Assembly (NCBI GenBank): GCA_964371075.1
Contig: CAYJKN010000003.1
Coordinates: 124,001-188,000 of the forward strand
Direction: 5' to 3'
Source: UTCHB3 sp964371075
GTDB lineage: Bacteria; Bacteroidota; Ignavibacteria; Ignavibacteriales; Ignavibacteriaceae
DNA length: 64,000 nucleotides
Shown here piece after piece: positions 17,038 to 25,647 of the stretch. The position numbers and the translations under genes are program-made. Under the pieces are notes generated by a model. It saw only the letters and a program-made list of their open reading frames with translations. It did not search any database and was not told where the DNA came from. The first letter of the stretch is position 1. Each line of letters begins with the position of its first letter.

Positions 17038-19548
17038 TTAAAAACCTTTTCCAAACTGGAAGTGGAATTGCCATTTCGGGTCAACTCCATCAACTTCTCT
17101 TCTGTCAAATCCGTAACCCAAATCAAATCCAAGAAGACCAACAGGATTTATGAGAATTCTTGCTCCAAATCCCGCACTTCTTCTGAGTTTAAATGGATCA
17201 GCAACAGTAAGATTCTCGAAAACATTCCCCGCTTCAGCAAATGCCAATACATATAATGGCATTGGATCGAGCGAGACTGCGAATCTTAATTCGGCGATAT
17301 ACTTGAAGTATAACCTTCCACCAATTACATCACCGCTTGCCTGGCGTGGTCCAACCGTTCTGTCATCATAACCTCTAAGTGAAGTTGTTGCGATTACCAG
17401 ACCAGCACCACCCATATAAAAAAGTTCAAATGGCTGGATTGCTGTACCCGTCTTCAATTCCTCAATATATCCGATGTCACTGCTCAAATAGAGAGCAAAC
17501 CGGTTTGAGTTGAACAATCTTTTATACCATTCTGTCATAAATGTCGCCTTAAAATAGTCGACTGTTCCGGGGAGGAACGGACCACCCGATACTTCAGACG
17601 AAAATGTAAACGATGATCCCCTTGACGGGAAGATTGGATTATCCACATCTTTCCTGTTAAGTGTAAACCCAAGAGTAAATTGTTCCGATTCCCCCTCACG
17701 GTAGAATCCACCACCGTTTAACACATTGTTGTTCTGGTATCTGAAAAATCCCTGAATATAGAAATAATCATCAGGCCATTTTAACCTTCTACCAACTTTT
17801 ACAGACCCACCGGCCTGGAAGAGATCGTAGATATAACTTTGCCGGGTTGAAAAGAGATCAAATCCCACAAGTGTTGGTGAATCTAGAAACCAGGGTTCGG
17901 TAAATCCCATCGAAAATGTTCTGTAAAGGTTGCCTACACCAAATTGCCAGTTAAAACTAAGTATCTGACCACCACCCAATTGAAAAGGTTCGGTAATCGA
18001 AAAATTGTTGAGTGTAACACCAATCGCACCTGAAAACCCAAAAGAGCCACTGTAACCAATTGAAGCATTTAAATAATCGCTCGATTTTTCTTCAACTATA
18101 AAAGCCACGTTAACTGTGCTGTCGTTTTCGAGATTATAATCAACACCCTCTTTGTATAGATTTTCAACGTTAAAATATTGCAAATTTGCAAGCTGTTGCA
18201 GACTTCTGATCATTGCGGCTTTGTTGAAAAAATCACTTGGGACGGTGTATAATTCACGACGGATTACTTTTTCCTTCGTTTTGTCGTTCCCTTTTATCGT
18301 GACCTTGCCAATTTTAAATTGGTTGTTTTCGTTCACTCCGATATACAGATCTATTGAATCCTGTGCAACTTTTTTCTCAGTTGAGTTAACGGTGAATGTC
18401 AAATATCCATTATCGAGATATAAGGATGCTACATCATTCTGTTTTTCATTTCCTCTAAGATTCTGGTTAAAAGTGACCAGATCATAAATATCACCTGATT
18501 TAAATCCTAATCTTTCGTTTAATACTGTGGAATCATACACAGTGTTCCCTTCCCACACAATATTTCTTATTTTATACTGTGGTCCCTCGAGAATTCTGAA
18601 ATAAACATCAACCTGAGATTTGTCTTCTGTGTAGGCAATTGAGTCGGAAAGAATCTCAGCGTCCCTGAATCCATTCTTATTTAGGAAGGTTATTAGCAGT
18701 TCCTTGTCCTTTTTAACTTTCTCGGGTTCATATCTGGCAGTGTTCCAGAATTTCCACCATCTTTTTTCAGAGAGTTCATCAAGTTCATCTTTAAGATCGT
18801 CTTCAGAAAAGAAGTTATTTCCGAGAAAATGGATTGTTCTAACACTTAATCTCTTATTTTCTTTGATAATAAACTTTACAAGTTTTCGCACCTTAATCTT
18901 TTCAATCAGGTTTCGATTGGCACCTGCGAGATCATCATAATCGGTTGTGACTTCATCCGAAAAATCTGTTTGATTTCTCCAGGTTACGGAAAGTTTATTG
19001 GGCAGAGAGTCAACGGAGAGAAAATCGTAATAAACAACATCCACTTTGGTATCAAGGTAACCATCTTTAGTGTATGCTTCAATGATTTTGTTTTTAATCC
19101 GGATAATTTCTTGAGGTTTTAGAATCTGTCCTCTAACGAGAGAAATCATCTCTTCGAGTTCAGACTTACTCATCGCATCATAACCTTCGAGCATGAGTTG
19201 TTCATATCTGGCGTATTCAGATACTTTTATCTTCAGGAATACACCATTTTCAAAATATTTTTCAATAATGATCTGAATATCTGAAAAGATCCTAAGATCC
19301 CACAAATTTTTCACTGCACTAATGGTTTCATCACCGGGGATTTGAATTTCCCTGCCGGTATCCTTAATTTTTTTAAGTCCCGAATATTCCACAATAGTAT
19401 TAGCATCGGCAGTAACATTGCCCTCTACCGAAACAGAGAGTACTTTATAATACGATGTATTAATTTGTGAATATAACGATGAACTAAAAAGGAAAATAAA
19501 AATAAGTGTGAATGAAAGCTTAAATCCCGGAAGGAGCAATCTCATCAT
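17038..19548 (-). CDS. bamA: Outer membrane protein assembly factor BamA
   Basis: Omp85-family barrel with N-terminal POTRA domains. I take the start as the ATG ATG pair at 19548/19545, inside the 3' end of uppS, because a signal peptide (LSFTLIFIFLFSSSLYS) follows within ten residues. Upstream extensions overlap uppS further. Residues of about 30-440 hold five POTRA repeats (SVEGNVTADANTI, HFLGNNFFSEDDL, VWEGNTVYDSTVL and TIKGNDKTKEKVI mark repeat starts). The last 370 residues form the barrel, ending in a terminal aromatic (QFGKGF) as OMPs do. It inserts outer-membrane beta-barrels. Confidence 0.94.
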   Translation of the reverse strand: MMRLLLPGFKLSFTLIFIFLFSSSLYSQINTSYYKVLSVSVEGNVTADANTIVEYSGLKKIKDTGREIQIPGDETISAVKNLWDLRIFSDIQIIIEKYFENGVFLKIKVSEYARYEQLMLEGYDAMSKSELEEMISLVRGQILKPQEIIRIKNKIIEAYTKDGYLDTKVDVVYYDFLSVDSLPNKLSVTWRNQTDFSDEVTTDYDDLAGANRNLIEKIKVRKLVKFIIKENKRLSVRTIHFLGNNFFSEDDLKDELDELSEKRWWKFWNTARYEPEKVKKDKELLITFLNKNGFRDAEILSDSIAYTEDKSQVDVYFRILEGPQYKIRNIVWEGNTVYDSTVLNERLGFKSGDIYDLVTFNQNLRGNEKQNDVASLYLDNGYLTFTVNSTEKKVAQDSIDLYIGVNENNQFKIGKVTIKGNDKTKEKVIRRELYTVPSDFFNKAAMIRSLQQLANLQYFNVENLYKEGVDYNLENDSTVNVAFIVEEKSSDYLNASIGYSGSFGFSGAIGVTLNNFSITEPFQLGGGQILSFNWQFGVGNLYRTFSMGFTEPWFLDSPTLVGFDLFSTRQSYIYDLFQAGGSVKVGRRLKWPDDYFYIQGFFRYQNNNVLNGGGFYREGESEQFTLGFTLNRKDVDNPIFPSRGSSFTFSSEVSGGPFLPGTVDYFKATFMTEWYKRLFNSNRFALYLSSDIGYIEELKTGTAIQPFELFYMGGAGLVIATTSLRGYDDRTVGPRQASGDVIGGRLYFKYIAELRFAVSLDPMPLYVLAFAEAGNVFENLTVADPFKLRRSAGFGARILINPVGLLGFDLGYGFDRREVDGVDPKWQFHFQFGKGF

Positions 19549-20335
19549 CTGTGCCTTTGCTTTGCTTATGTAGTTGTTCACTGACTTTACCAAACCTTCG
19601 TTCTCTCCTCTGATAGTCCCCGATTGCATCATACAATTCTTTTGTACGAAACTCGGGCCAGAAAACAGGTGTAATGTAGATTTCGGAATAGGCAAGCTGC
19701 CACAGCAGAAAGTTGCTTATCCTCATCTCACCGCTTGTGCGAATAAGCAGGTCGGGGTCAGGAATATACTTTGTGTTTAAATATTTTGAAAAAGTTTCAA
19801 TTTTAAGGTCGTCTTCTGTAATGGTGCCTGATTTAATATCTTTTACGATACCTTTTACTGCGTCCATTATCTCCCATCTTCCACTATAACTCAGGGCGAG
19901 CACAAGTGTAAGAGTTTTGTTGTTTTTTGTTTTTTCGATGGCATCGGCAAGTTCGTGTTGAACTTCGATCGGAAGAGAACAGATATCTCCAATTGCCATT
20001 AGTTTTACATCGCTGGTATGAAGTTCTTGTATCTCGCGCCTGAGCACTTTTACAAGAAGCCTCATAAGAGTGGTAACTTCTGTTTTGGGGCGTTTCCAAT
20101 TTTCTGTCGAAAAAGTGTAAAGTGTCAAATAATTGACACCTGCTTTTGCGCATGCTCTTACAATCTCCCTGACGGATTCAACACCTTCACGATGCCCGGC
20201 GATACGGGGTAAATTATTACGCTTCGCCCAGCGGCCATTCCCGTCCATAATTATTGCAATATGTCGTGGGATTTCACCATGCTGTTTTAGTGTTTTAGAG
20301 TCTGCCAGAGATGTACTTTTTTCTGTTTTGCCCAA
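19520..20335 (-). CDS. uppS: Isoprenyl transferase (undecaprenyl diphosphate synthase)
   Basis: A cis-prenyltransferase of 271 residues. Asp31 in MDGNGRWAKR binds the diphosphate-magnesium, TFSTENWKRP is the second conserved block, and DLLIRTSGEMRISNFLLWQ plus the RERRFG end complete the family. It extends farnesyl diphosphate to the C55 carrier for peptidoglycan and O-antigen. The start is a TTG at 20335, which gives the usual 20 or so residues ahead of IPRHIAIIMDGN. It is first in the envelope operon, and bamA starts 29 bases before its stop. Confidence 0.94.
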   Translation of the reverse strand: MGKTEKSTSLADSKTLKQHGEIPRHIAIIMDGNGRWAKRNNLPRIAGHREGVESVREIVRACAKAGVNYLTLYTFSTENWKRPKTEVTTLMRLLVKVLRREIQELHTSDVKLMAIGDICSLPIEVQHELADAIEKTKNNKTLTLVLALSYSGRWEIMDAVKGIVKDIKSGTITEDDLKIETFSKYLNTKYIPDPDLLIRTSGEMRISNFLLWQLAYSEIYITPVFWPEFRTKELYDAIGDYQRRERRFGKVSEQLHKQSKGTDDEIAPSGI

Positions 20336-20495
20336 CTGCGGACCGATTAGTTAAAAAAATAAAATTACAGAGAAAGGAATTTTAAATATTTTTCGACGGA
20401 AAAACAAATCACTTAGCTAATAAGCAAACTTCTGCAATAAAATGTTGCTAAAAAAGTCAAAAAGAAAGGAGATTTTTTAAAATTTCGAACTTAAT

Positions 20496-20942
20496 TTAGT
20501 TAATAAATCTCGGAAATGGTGAGGAAGTTGAAAGGCTGCTGTCAGCGACAAACAAATCACTCTCTATTTCAACGAGAAAGAGATCGATATTTTGTGCAAA
20601 ATCCGGCAGATCATTATCAATTATATGTTTGATTATAAAATAATTTTTCCTGGTAACAGCAATATGCAGTTTAACTGCGTTACCACTATAAGTTGATTTT
20701 CGTTCAGCAAGAAACAATAATTTCTTTCTGATGAATTCCACATCGACACCACTCAGGTCATCAATAACAATTCCAATTGCAAATTCTCGTTTTTGTTTAG
20801 CGAGAATATCTATCTGAAATTCACCAATATCCGGTGGATCAGGCAAATATGTCCCAAATCTTCTTCCAATGGTTGAATAACCGGCGGTTCTCAAACGGAA
20901 GTAGAGTTTATCTATCAGGTCTCTTTTTGAAAGGCTCTTCAT
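20496..20942 (-). CDS. Hypothetical protein, possible degenerate PD-(D/E)xK nuclease-like fold
   Basis: This 148-residue protein has no signal peptide and no family I recognise with confidence. Its middle (LPDPPDIGEFQIDILAKQKREFAIGIVID) has the spacing of a PD-(D/E)xK nuclease core: an Asp strand, then a second strand where active enzymes read A(I/V)GE-K. Here the Glu and Lys positions are hydrophobic, so if the fold is right the site is inactive. It is the third gene after lexA, 17 bases beyond the WYL-like gene, and so probably falls in the SOS-regulated transcript. A 160-base AT-rich gap with no visible signal separates it from uppS. Confidence 0.6.
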   Translation of the reverse strand: MKSLSKRDLIDKLYFRLRTAGYSTIGRRFGTYLPDPPDIGEFQIDILAKQKREFAIGIVIDDLSGVDVEFIRKKLLFLAERKSTYSGNAVKLHIAVTRKNYFIIKHIIDNDLPDFAQNIDLFLVEIESDLFVADSSLSTSSPFPRFIN

Positions 20943-20959
20943 GTCGTCCTCCTCTTGAT

Positions 20960-21211
20960 TTAGTTGAATCTCCCGGAATTTGTCATTCTCGGGGCAAAAT
21001 TTTCATTTTCAAGTACTTTGATGTTGTATATCTTCTTGAATTCAAACTTCTGAACAGTATCGCTTTCGTTTAATTTCCCGTAAATTATCTTTTTCCCCTC
21101 TTTATCACAGGAGATGATATACGGATCGATAGTAAGCTGTTCCATTGAATAATAAAATTTAATACGGTTTCTGTTTCTGATCGCTTTTGAAAAAATTTCT
21201 GTTTTCATCAT
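20960..21211 (-). CDS. Small WYL-like domain protein
   Basis: An 83-residue protein resembling an isolated WYL-type (Sm-like beta-barrel) domain. The pattern is AIRNRNRIKFYY, then a strand leading to IDPYII, then GKKIIYGK, and finally a KFEFKKIYNIKVLE strand. These correspond to the usual ligand-binding WYL layout, but there is no HTH. WYL domains in bacteria sense nucleic acids or nucleotides and often regulate DNA-damage or defence genes. The match is by eye and moderate. It starts five bases after the lexA stop, so it is almost certainly co-transcribed with lexA. Confidence 0.6.
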   Translation of the reverse strand: MMKTEIFSKAIRNRNRIKFYYSMEQLTIDPYIISCDKEGKKIIYGKLNESDTVQKFEFKKIYNIKVLENENFAPRMTNSGRFN

Positions 21212-21216
21212 AACCT

Positions 21217-21858
21217 CTAATTATACCATCTTAGAACACCGACAACTTTGCCGGCTATTGAAAAATCACTGGTTGGTTTTATCTCTATCACTTTAAAAGC
21301 ATCGTTTTCGGGGATAAGTGTTATTTGACCATCTTTTTTCATATATCTTTTAACAGTTGCTTCACCATCCAACATTGCAACTACGATATCATGATTAACT
21401 ACAGTCTTTTTGGGTGACACCACAACAATGTCTCCTTCATAGATGCCTGCATTTATCATACTGTCCCCTTTTACCTTTAAGGCATAACAATCATCGGTTG
21501 TTCTTACAAAAATGGAATCGATGATTATGCTTCCTTCGAGATTCTCTTCAGCAAGAATCGGTAATCCTGCTGCAACTCTTCCAACCACCGGAATATTAAC
21601 ACCTGAGCTGTTGTTTATTGTTGCCTCAAATTCCTCATTCATCTCACTTCTGATTGAGATTCCCCTGCTCACGTTACTGCTCATATTGAGATAACCTTTT
21701 TTGTGAAGCATTTCAATATGCTTTTTTGCTCCGTTTGGAGAAGTAAAACCAAAATGAGCCGCTATCTCTCTTACTGTGGGAGCATAACCATTGTTCCCTA
21801 TATAATTGGCGATGAACAATAGTATTTCGTTTTGTCGTTGTGTAAGCTCGTTTTTCAT
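21217..21858 (-). CDS. lexA: LexA repressor
   Basis: A 213-residue LexA with the start at the ATG at 21858, after an AGGA site; the frame extends further but would begin inside the operator. The N-terminal winged helix (residues 1-65) includes the QRQNEILLFI opening and the recognition helix around TVREIAAHFG. The self-cleavage bond is Ala97-Gly98 in GRVAAGLP, with catalytic Ser133 (GDSM) and Lys170 (ATVKRY). On DNA damage RecA filaments trigger cleavage and derepression. Two identical palindromes in its promoter indicate autoregulation. It is followed within five bases by a WYL-like gene. Confidence 0.96.
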   Translation of the reverse strand: MKNELTQRQNEILLFIANYIGNNGYAPTVREIAAHFGFTSPNGAKKHIEMLHKKGYLNMSSNVSRGISIRSEMNEEFEATINNSSGVNIPVVGRVAAGLPILAEENLEGSIIIDSIFVRTTDDCYALKVKGDSMINAGIYEGDIVVVSPKKTVVNHDIVVAMLDGEATVKRYMKKDGQITLIPENDAFKVIEIKPTSDFSIAGKVVGVLRWYN

Positions 21859-21870
21859 TGTTTTCCTAAA

Positions 21871-21919
21871 GTGAACAAATGTACACCACAAATATAGTGA
21901 ACAAATGTACACCTGTCAA
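21871..21919 (-). promoter_or_regulatory. lexA promoter with two LexA operators
   Basis: On the minus strand TTGACA (21919-21914) and TATATTTG (21896-21889) are spaced by exactly 17 bases. The 16-mer GTGTACATTTGTTCAC (plus-strand GTGAACAAATGTACAC) occurs twice, at 21897-21912 and 21871-21886. The first copy occupies the promoter spacer and the second follows the -7 box, 26 bases apart start to start. The 16-mer is palindromic except at A/T positions. Its core GAAC-AAAT-GTAC differs by one base from the Gram-positive SOS box GAAC-N4-GTTC. Confidence 0.85.
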
Positions 21920-21976
21920 GTCTTTTTAAAAATATTTTTTATTTTTTTTGATTTTTATCTAAGAAATTGATTTACA

Positions 21977-22009
21977 TTGTCAGTTAGAGCTCCGGTTCTT
22001 ATATTTTTG
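21977..22009 (+). promoter_or_regulatory. Candidate promoter for surE
   Basis: TATTTTTG at 22002-22009 fits TAnnTTTG exactly. A TTG at 21977-21979 lies 22 bases upstream, at the long end of the known spacing. Transcription would begin about 20 bases before the surE TTG. Divergent from the lexA promoter. Confidence 0.35.
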
Positions 22010-22036
22010 ATTCATTTATTATATTTTAGGTAAACT

Positions 22037-22807
22037 TTGAAAATCTTAATTTCAAACGACGACGGGATAGATTCTTACGGAATTATTGCTCTCGCAAGAG
22101 AATTAAAAAAATATGGTGAGGTGTTCATTGTAGCCCCGATATTTGAACAGAGTGCAGCAGGCCACTCAATTACAATGAAAAGACCCTTAAAAATCGTTGA
22201 ACACTACATCGACGGCAAGTTTTTTGGCTATGCTGTTAATGGCACACCTGCTGACTGCGTAAAAATTGGAATTACAACCATTCTTAATGTTGTCCCCGAT
22301 ATAGTAGTGTCAGGGATTAACCATGGCTCAAATACGGCTACCAACATAATTTACTCAGGAACCGTCTCGGCTGCAAGAGAAGCCTGTATGATGGATATTC
22401 CGGGAATTGCCTTTTCGATTAACGGAAGAACATCAGAAAACATCGATTGGGCTGCACAAGCTGCTGCAAATATTACAGTTAAAGCCCTCTCCCACGGTTT
22501 CGAAAAAGGTAAACTCTTAAATGTCAACTTCCCAAATCTTAAAAAAGATGAGATTAAGGGGACGATGATAACAAAACAGGGAACATCCAAATTTGCAGAC
22601 ACTTACGACACAGTCCACGATGTGATAGGACGAGCTTATCATCAATTAAAAGGTGATTTTGTTAATCTGGATGACAACAATGAGTTGATTGACCAGGTCG
22701 CAATTGAAAATGGATATATCTCAATTACACCAATTAAACTCGATTCAACCGACCATGAAGAGTTTGAAAAAATTAGAAATTGGAACTTCGAAGAAGTAAC
22801 CTCATAA
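22037..22807 (+). CDS. surE: 5'/3'-nucleotidase SurE
   Basis: A 256-residue SurE. The N-terminal SNDDGIDSYGI holds the metal-binding Asp pair (Asp8-Asp9), and SGINHGSN with YSGTVSAAREA are the other metal and phosphate loops. It hydrolyses nucleoside monophosphates, and short polyphosphate in some species. The start is a TTG at 22037 after TTTTAGG, because the conserved KILISNDDG motif begins at residue 2 and no ATG is available. A vWA membrane-protein gene follows after 15 bases, so the two may be co-transcribed. Confidence 0.94.
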   Translation: MKILISNDDGIDSYGIIALARELKKYGEVFIVAPIFEQSAAGHSITMKRPLKIVEHYIDGKFFGYAVNGTPADCVKIGITTILNVVPDIVVSGINHGSNTATNIIYSGTVSAAREACMMDIPGIAFSINGRTSENIDWAAQAAANITVKALSHGFEKGKLLNVNFPNLKKDEIKGTMITKQGTSKFADTYDTVHDVIGRAYHQLKGDFVNLDDNNELIDQVAIENGYISITPIKLDSTDHEEFEKIRNWNFEEVTS

Positions 22808-22822
22808 AAACAGGATTGTCTA

Positions 22823-24961
22823 TTGCCCGATAATTTTTCGCTCTTGATAGCCGGCTCATGGCTTTATTACACTCTCCTGGCACTTCTGTTTGGGGTAACA
22901 GCATTCCTGTATTATAAAATCACAATTCCTGTTGTCTCACCGGCTAAAAGATATTTCCTGTTATCTCTGCGAGTTATCATCCTGCTGATTATGGCTCTTT
23001 TACTCTTTAGTCCTGTGGCGACCTTTTTCTTCACTTCCGAAGAAAAACCGGTAAATTATTTTCTAATAGACCGGTCTGAATCGATAACTTTTAAAGACGG
23101 AACAGACAGAGAAAAAACCATAAAACAGTTTCTTGTCGATCTTGCAAGTTCTCCTCTTGCCAAAAATTCAACAGTAATCACATTCTCTTCTCAACCCGAT
23201 TCCGGGAAATTCCAGTTTTCTGATAGTCTGCGATTTGATGGTGAATTGACTAATTTTGAAGAAATTTTCGACTATTTCCATGATCGTAAGATAAAAAATG
23301 CCTCACTAACCATTGTTTCAGACGGTGTGATAACGGATGGAAATATCCCGGGAGTTACCGCTGAAAAAATTGGTTTACCTGTTTTTACCGTTGCAATAGG
23401 AGATTCAACTCCAAAAAAAGATATCGTTGTTGAAAATGTTGTTTTTAATGAAGTTGTTTTTCTTGGTACTTCCTCCCCCATTACTGCAACTATTCAAATC
23501 GCAGGTTTTGCCGATAAAGATATCGCTGTCAGCCTTTTGGAAGATGGAAAAAAGATTGGTGAAGAGACAGTCTCTATTGGCGAAAATGGAACGGTATCCT
23601 CCACATTTAATTATCGCCCTCGAAACATCGGAATGAAAAAACTCGCCATAAGTGTGCAGCAATTCCCTGATGAAGTAAATAAATTAAATAACTACTCCCC
23701 TTTTTATGTCTCGGTTGTTGAAAACAAAAGAAAAGTCCTTATACTTTCAGGAGCACCTACACCCGATGTAACTTTTGTTAAAAATGCCCTTGTCGGCGAT
23801 TCAACTCTTACTGTGAGGTCCATGACTTATGATTCGGATATACGACCACTTGAAAAAGATATAAACGAATCAATTCTCGACAGCACAGGGGTGCTTTTTC
23901 TGCTTAATTTCCCAAGTCAGGCTGTTCCACAAAAAATATTCGATGGAGTTATAAATTTAATCTCTAATCGAAATGTTCCGTTTTTTATAATGATTAATCA
24001 GTATTCCGATAAAACTCTGCTCAAAAAACTTGAACCTTATCTTCCTGTAATTTTAAGCGCGGGGGCAGGAGTTGAATTTGAAGGGCAGCCGGGACTCTCA
24101 GAGGGAGTGGAGCGAAACCCTTTATTTTATTCAACTTCACCGGGTGCACTTAAAGCATGGGATGATCTACCTCCTGTACTCATACCAAACCTTAGAGCAG
24201 AGGCGAGACCTGAAAGTCAGGTTTTGGCATATGTTAAACTCAACTCACGAGTAATGCCGAATCCATTGATCGTCAGCAGAAATTTTGGTGCTAAAAGATC
24301 ACTGGCGGTAATTGCCGGCGACATCTGGAAATGGAAACTAAAAGCAAAAAACGAAAACCTTTTTGATGATTTTTTATTCAGTACTGCAAAATGGCTGGGT
24401 GCAGTTAAAGATAAAAAAAGGTTCTCATTAAGGACAAATAAAAAGTTTTATTCCAGAAACGAACAAGTGGAATTTGTTGCCGAGTTATACACCGAATCAT
24501 TTGATCCTCTTTCGGATGGTGAGGTGGCTGTCACGCTAAATTCACCTCAAGGCAAAACCACCTTTAATCTTTCTTCTATTGGCTCCGGCATTTATCAGGG
24601 GATATACAAACCTGAAACCTCTGGAGATTATACATTCTCAGGTGTTGCATCTCTCGATGGGAAAATCATTGCTACCGATGGCGGGAATTTTAATACAGGT
24701 GATATCAATGTTGAACTCTTAAACCCTTACACAGATGCCGGTTTTCTCCGGAATCTATCATCTATCACGGGTGGTGAATTTTATTACAACACCAATTATC
24801 TGAAACTGTTTGACGACCTTACCAAATTTAACAAAGAGTCAGCTATTGAGGTCAAGACAACCGAGACCCATAATTTGTGGAACAATCCCTGGCTACTTCT
24901 AATTATTGTCTTGTTGCTCTCCCTCGAGTGGTTTTTCAGGAAACGGGAAGGGATGATGTAG
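22823..24961 (+). CDS. Membrane-anchored vWA-like protein
   Basis: A 712-residue protein with two N-terminal membrane helices (about 10-33 and 46-70), a large extracytoplasmic region and one C-terminal helix (about 688-705) followed by a basic tail. Residues 80-205 look like a von Willebrand A domain with a near-canonical MIDAS start, Asp83-x-Ser85-x-Ser87, and TIVSDGVITDG later. The middle (about 290-520) resembles the class I glutamine-amidotransferase-like segment often fused in such FCB and planctomycete proteins. The architecture resembles BatA-type or large vWA envelope proteins of unknown role. The start is a TTG. Its stop overlaps the GTG of the ComF gene by one base. Confidence 0.75.
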   Translation: MPDNFSLLIAGSWLYYTLLALLFGVTAFLYYKITIPVVSPAKRYFLLSLRVIILLIMALLLFSPVATFFFTSEEKPVNYFLIDRSESITFKDGTDREKTIKQFLVDLASSPLAKNSTVITFSSQPDSGKFQFSDSLRFDGELTNFEEIFDYFHDRKIKNASLTIVSDGVITDGNIPGVTAEKIGLPVFTVAIGDSTPKKDIVVENVVFNEVVFLGTSSPITATIQIAGFADKDIAVSLLEDGKKIGEETVSIGENGTVSSTFNYRPRNIGMKKLAISVQQFPDEVNKLNNYSPFYVSVVENKRKVLILSGAPTPDVTFVKNALVGDSTLTVRSMTYDSDIRPLEKDINESILDSTGVLFLLNFPSQAVPQKIFDGVINLISNRNVPFFIMINQYSDKTLLKKLEPYLPVILSAGAGVEFEGQPGLSEGVERNPLFYSTSPGALKAWDDLPPVLIPNLRAEARPESQVLAYVKLNSRVMPNPLIVSRNFGAKRSLAVIAGDIWKWKLKAKNENLFDDFLFSTAKWLGAVKDKKRFSLRTNKKFYSRNEQVEFVAELYTESFDPLSDGEVAVTLNSPQGKTTFNLSSIGSGIYQGIYKPETSGDYTFSGVASLDGKIIATDGGNFNTGDINVELLNPYTDAGFLRNLSSITGGEFYYNTNYLKLFDDLTKFNKESAIEVKTTETHNLWNNPWLLLIIVLLLSLEWFFRKREGMM

Positions 24962-25647
24962 TGCCAATAAACATTGCGGGTGAGTTGATCGATTTTATTG
25001 TCCCCCGTTTCTGTTTACACTGCGATGAACACCTTCCGGTTGATCAATTTTTCCTCTGTAACAACTGCCTTCATCATGAAACACGCCTTGATACATTGCA
25101 GCTTATTGACTATTTATACGACAGATTTGGATTTGAGTTGATTACATGGATGTTTTCAGTAGTAAAATTTGAGGAGTGGTCATCATTTAGAACCTTGGTC
25201 CATTTGCTGAAATATAAAGGACTGTTTAATGCAGGCAGATATTTGGGAGAGATTTTGGGAACTGAACTTAAATCAAAAATGGATATAAGTGAGATTGATT
25301 ATATTATTCCGGTTCCACTGCACAGATTAAAACTCATCGAACGAGGTTATAATCAGTCAATGTTAATAGCTGATGGGGTCAGTCTGATAACCGGAATCCC
25401 TGTTATGCAAAAAGTCGTGAAGAGGGCTCGCTACACTGCAGCGCAAGTGGAAACTGAGACAAAGGCTGAAAGGCATTTGAATATAAAAGGGGCTTTTAAG
25501 GTAGTTGATTCCGGTAAAATAGAAGGGAAAAACATCCTCATAATCGATGATGTCATTACGACAGGATCCACAATTCGTGAAGTAGCTACCGAATTAAAAA
25601 ACGGTGGAGCTGGCGAATTGTCTGCAGCTTCGATTCTGGTAGCTTAA
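24961..25647 (+). CDS. ComF family phosphoribosyltransferase-like protein
   Basis: I take the GTG at 24961, which overlaps the upstream TAG and follows a GGGATG site, giving 228 residues; a longer frame from 24877 would lie inside the vWA gene. An N-terminal zinc knuckle (CLHC and CNNC) precedes a type I phosphoribosyltransferase domain with the PRPP loop IIDDVITTGSTI and the ComF signature IPVPLHRLKLIERGYNQS. ComF proteins are cytoplasmic and needed for DNA uptake in competent bacteria, although many carriers are not competent. Other competence genes are absent here. It converges on argS without a gap. Confidence 0.92.
   Translation: MPINIAGELIDFIVPRFCLHCDEHLPVDQFFLCNNCLHHETRLDTLQLIDYLYDRFGFELITWMFSVVKFEEWSSFRTLVHLLKYKGLFNAGRYLGEILGTELKSKMDISEIDYIIPVPLHRLKLIERGYNQSMLIADGVSLITGIPVMQKVVKRARYTAAQVETETKAERHLNIKGAFKVVDSGKIEGKNILIIDDVITTGSTIREVATELKNGGAGELSAASILVA

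Noticed and set aside
17012..17074. Extended OmpH starting at 17074
   Set aside because: It would overlap bamA and hide the signal peptide; the GTG at 17011 has a ribosome site and a direct signal peptide.
21859..21912. Longer LexA starting at a GTG at 21912
   Set aside because: The extra residues would be read from the promoter and both operators, lack family support and are followed by a well-placed ATG with an AGGA site at 21858.
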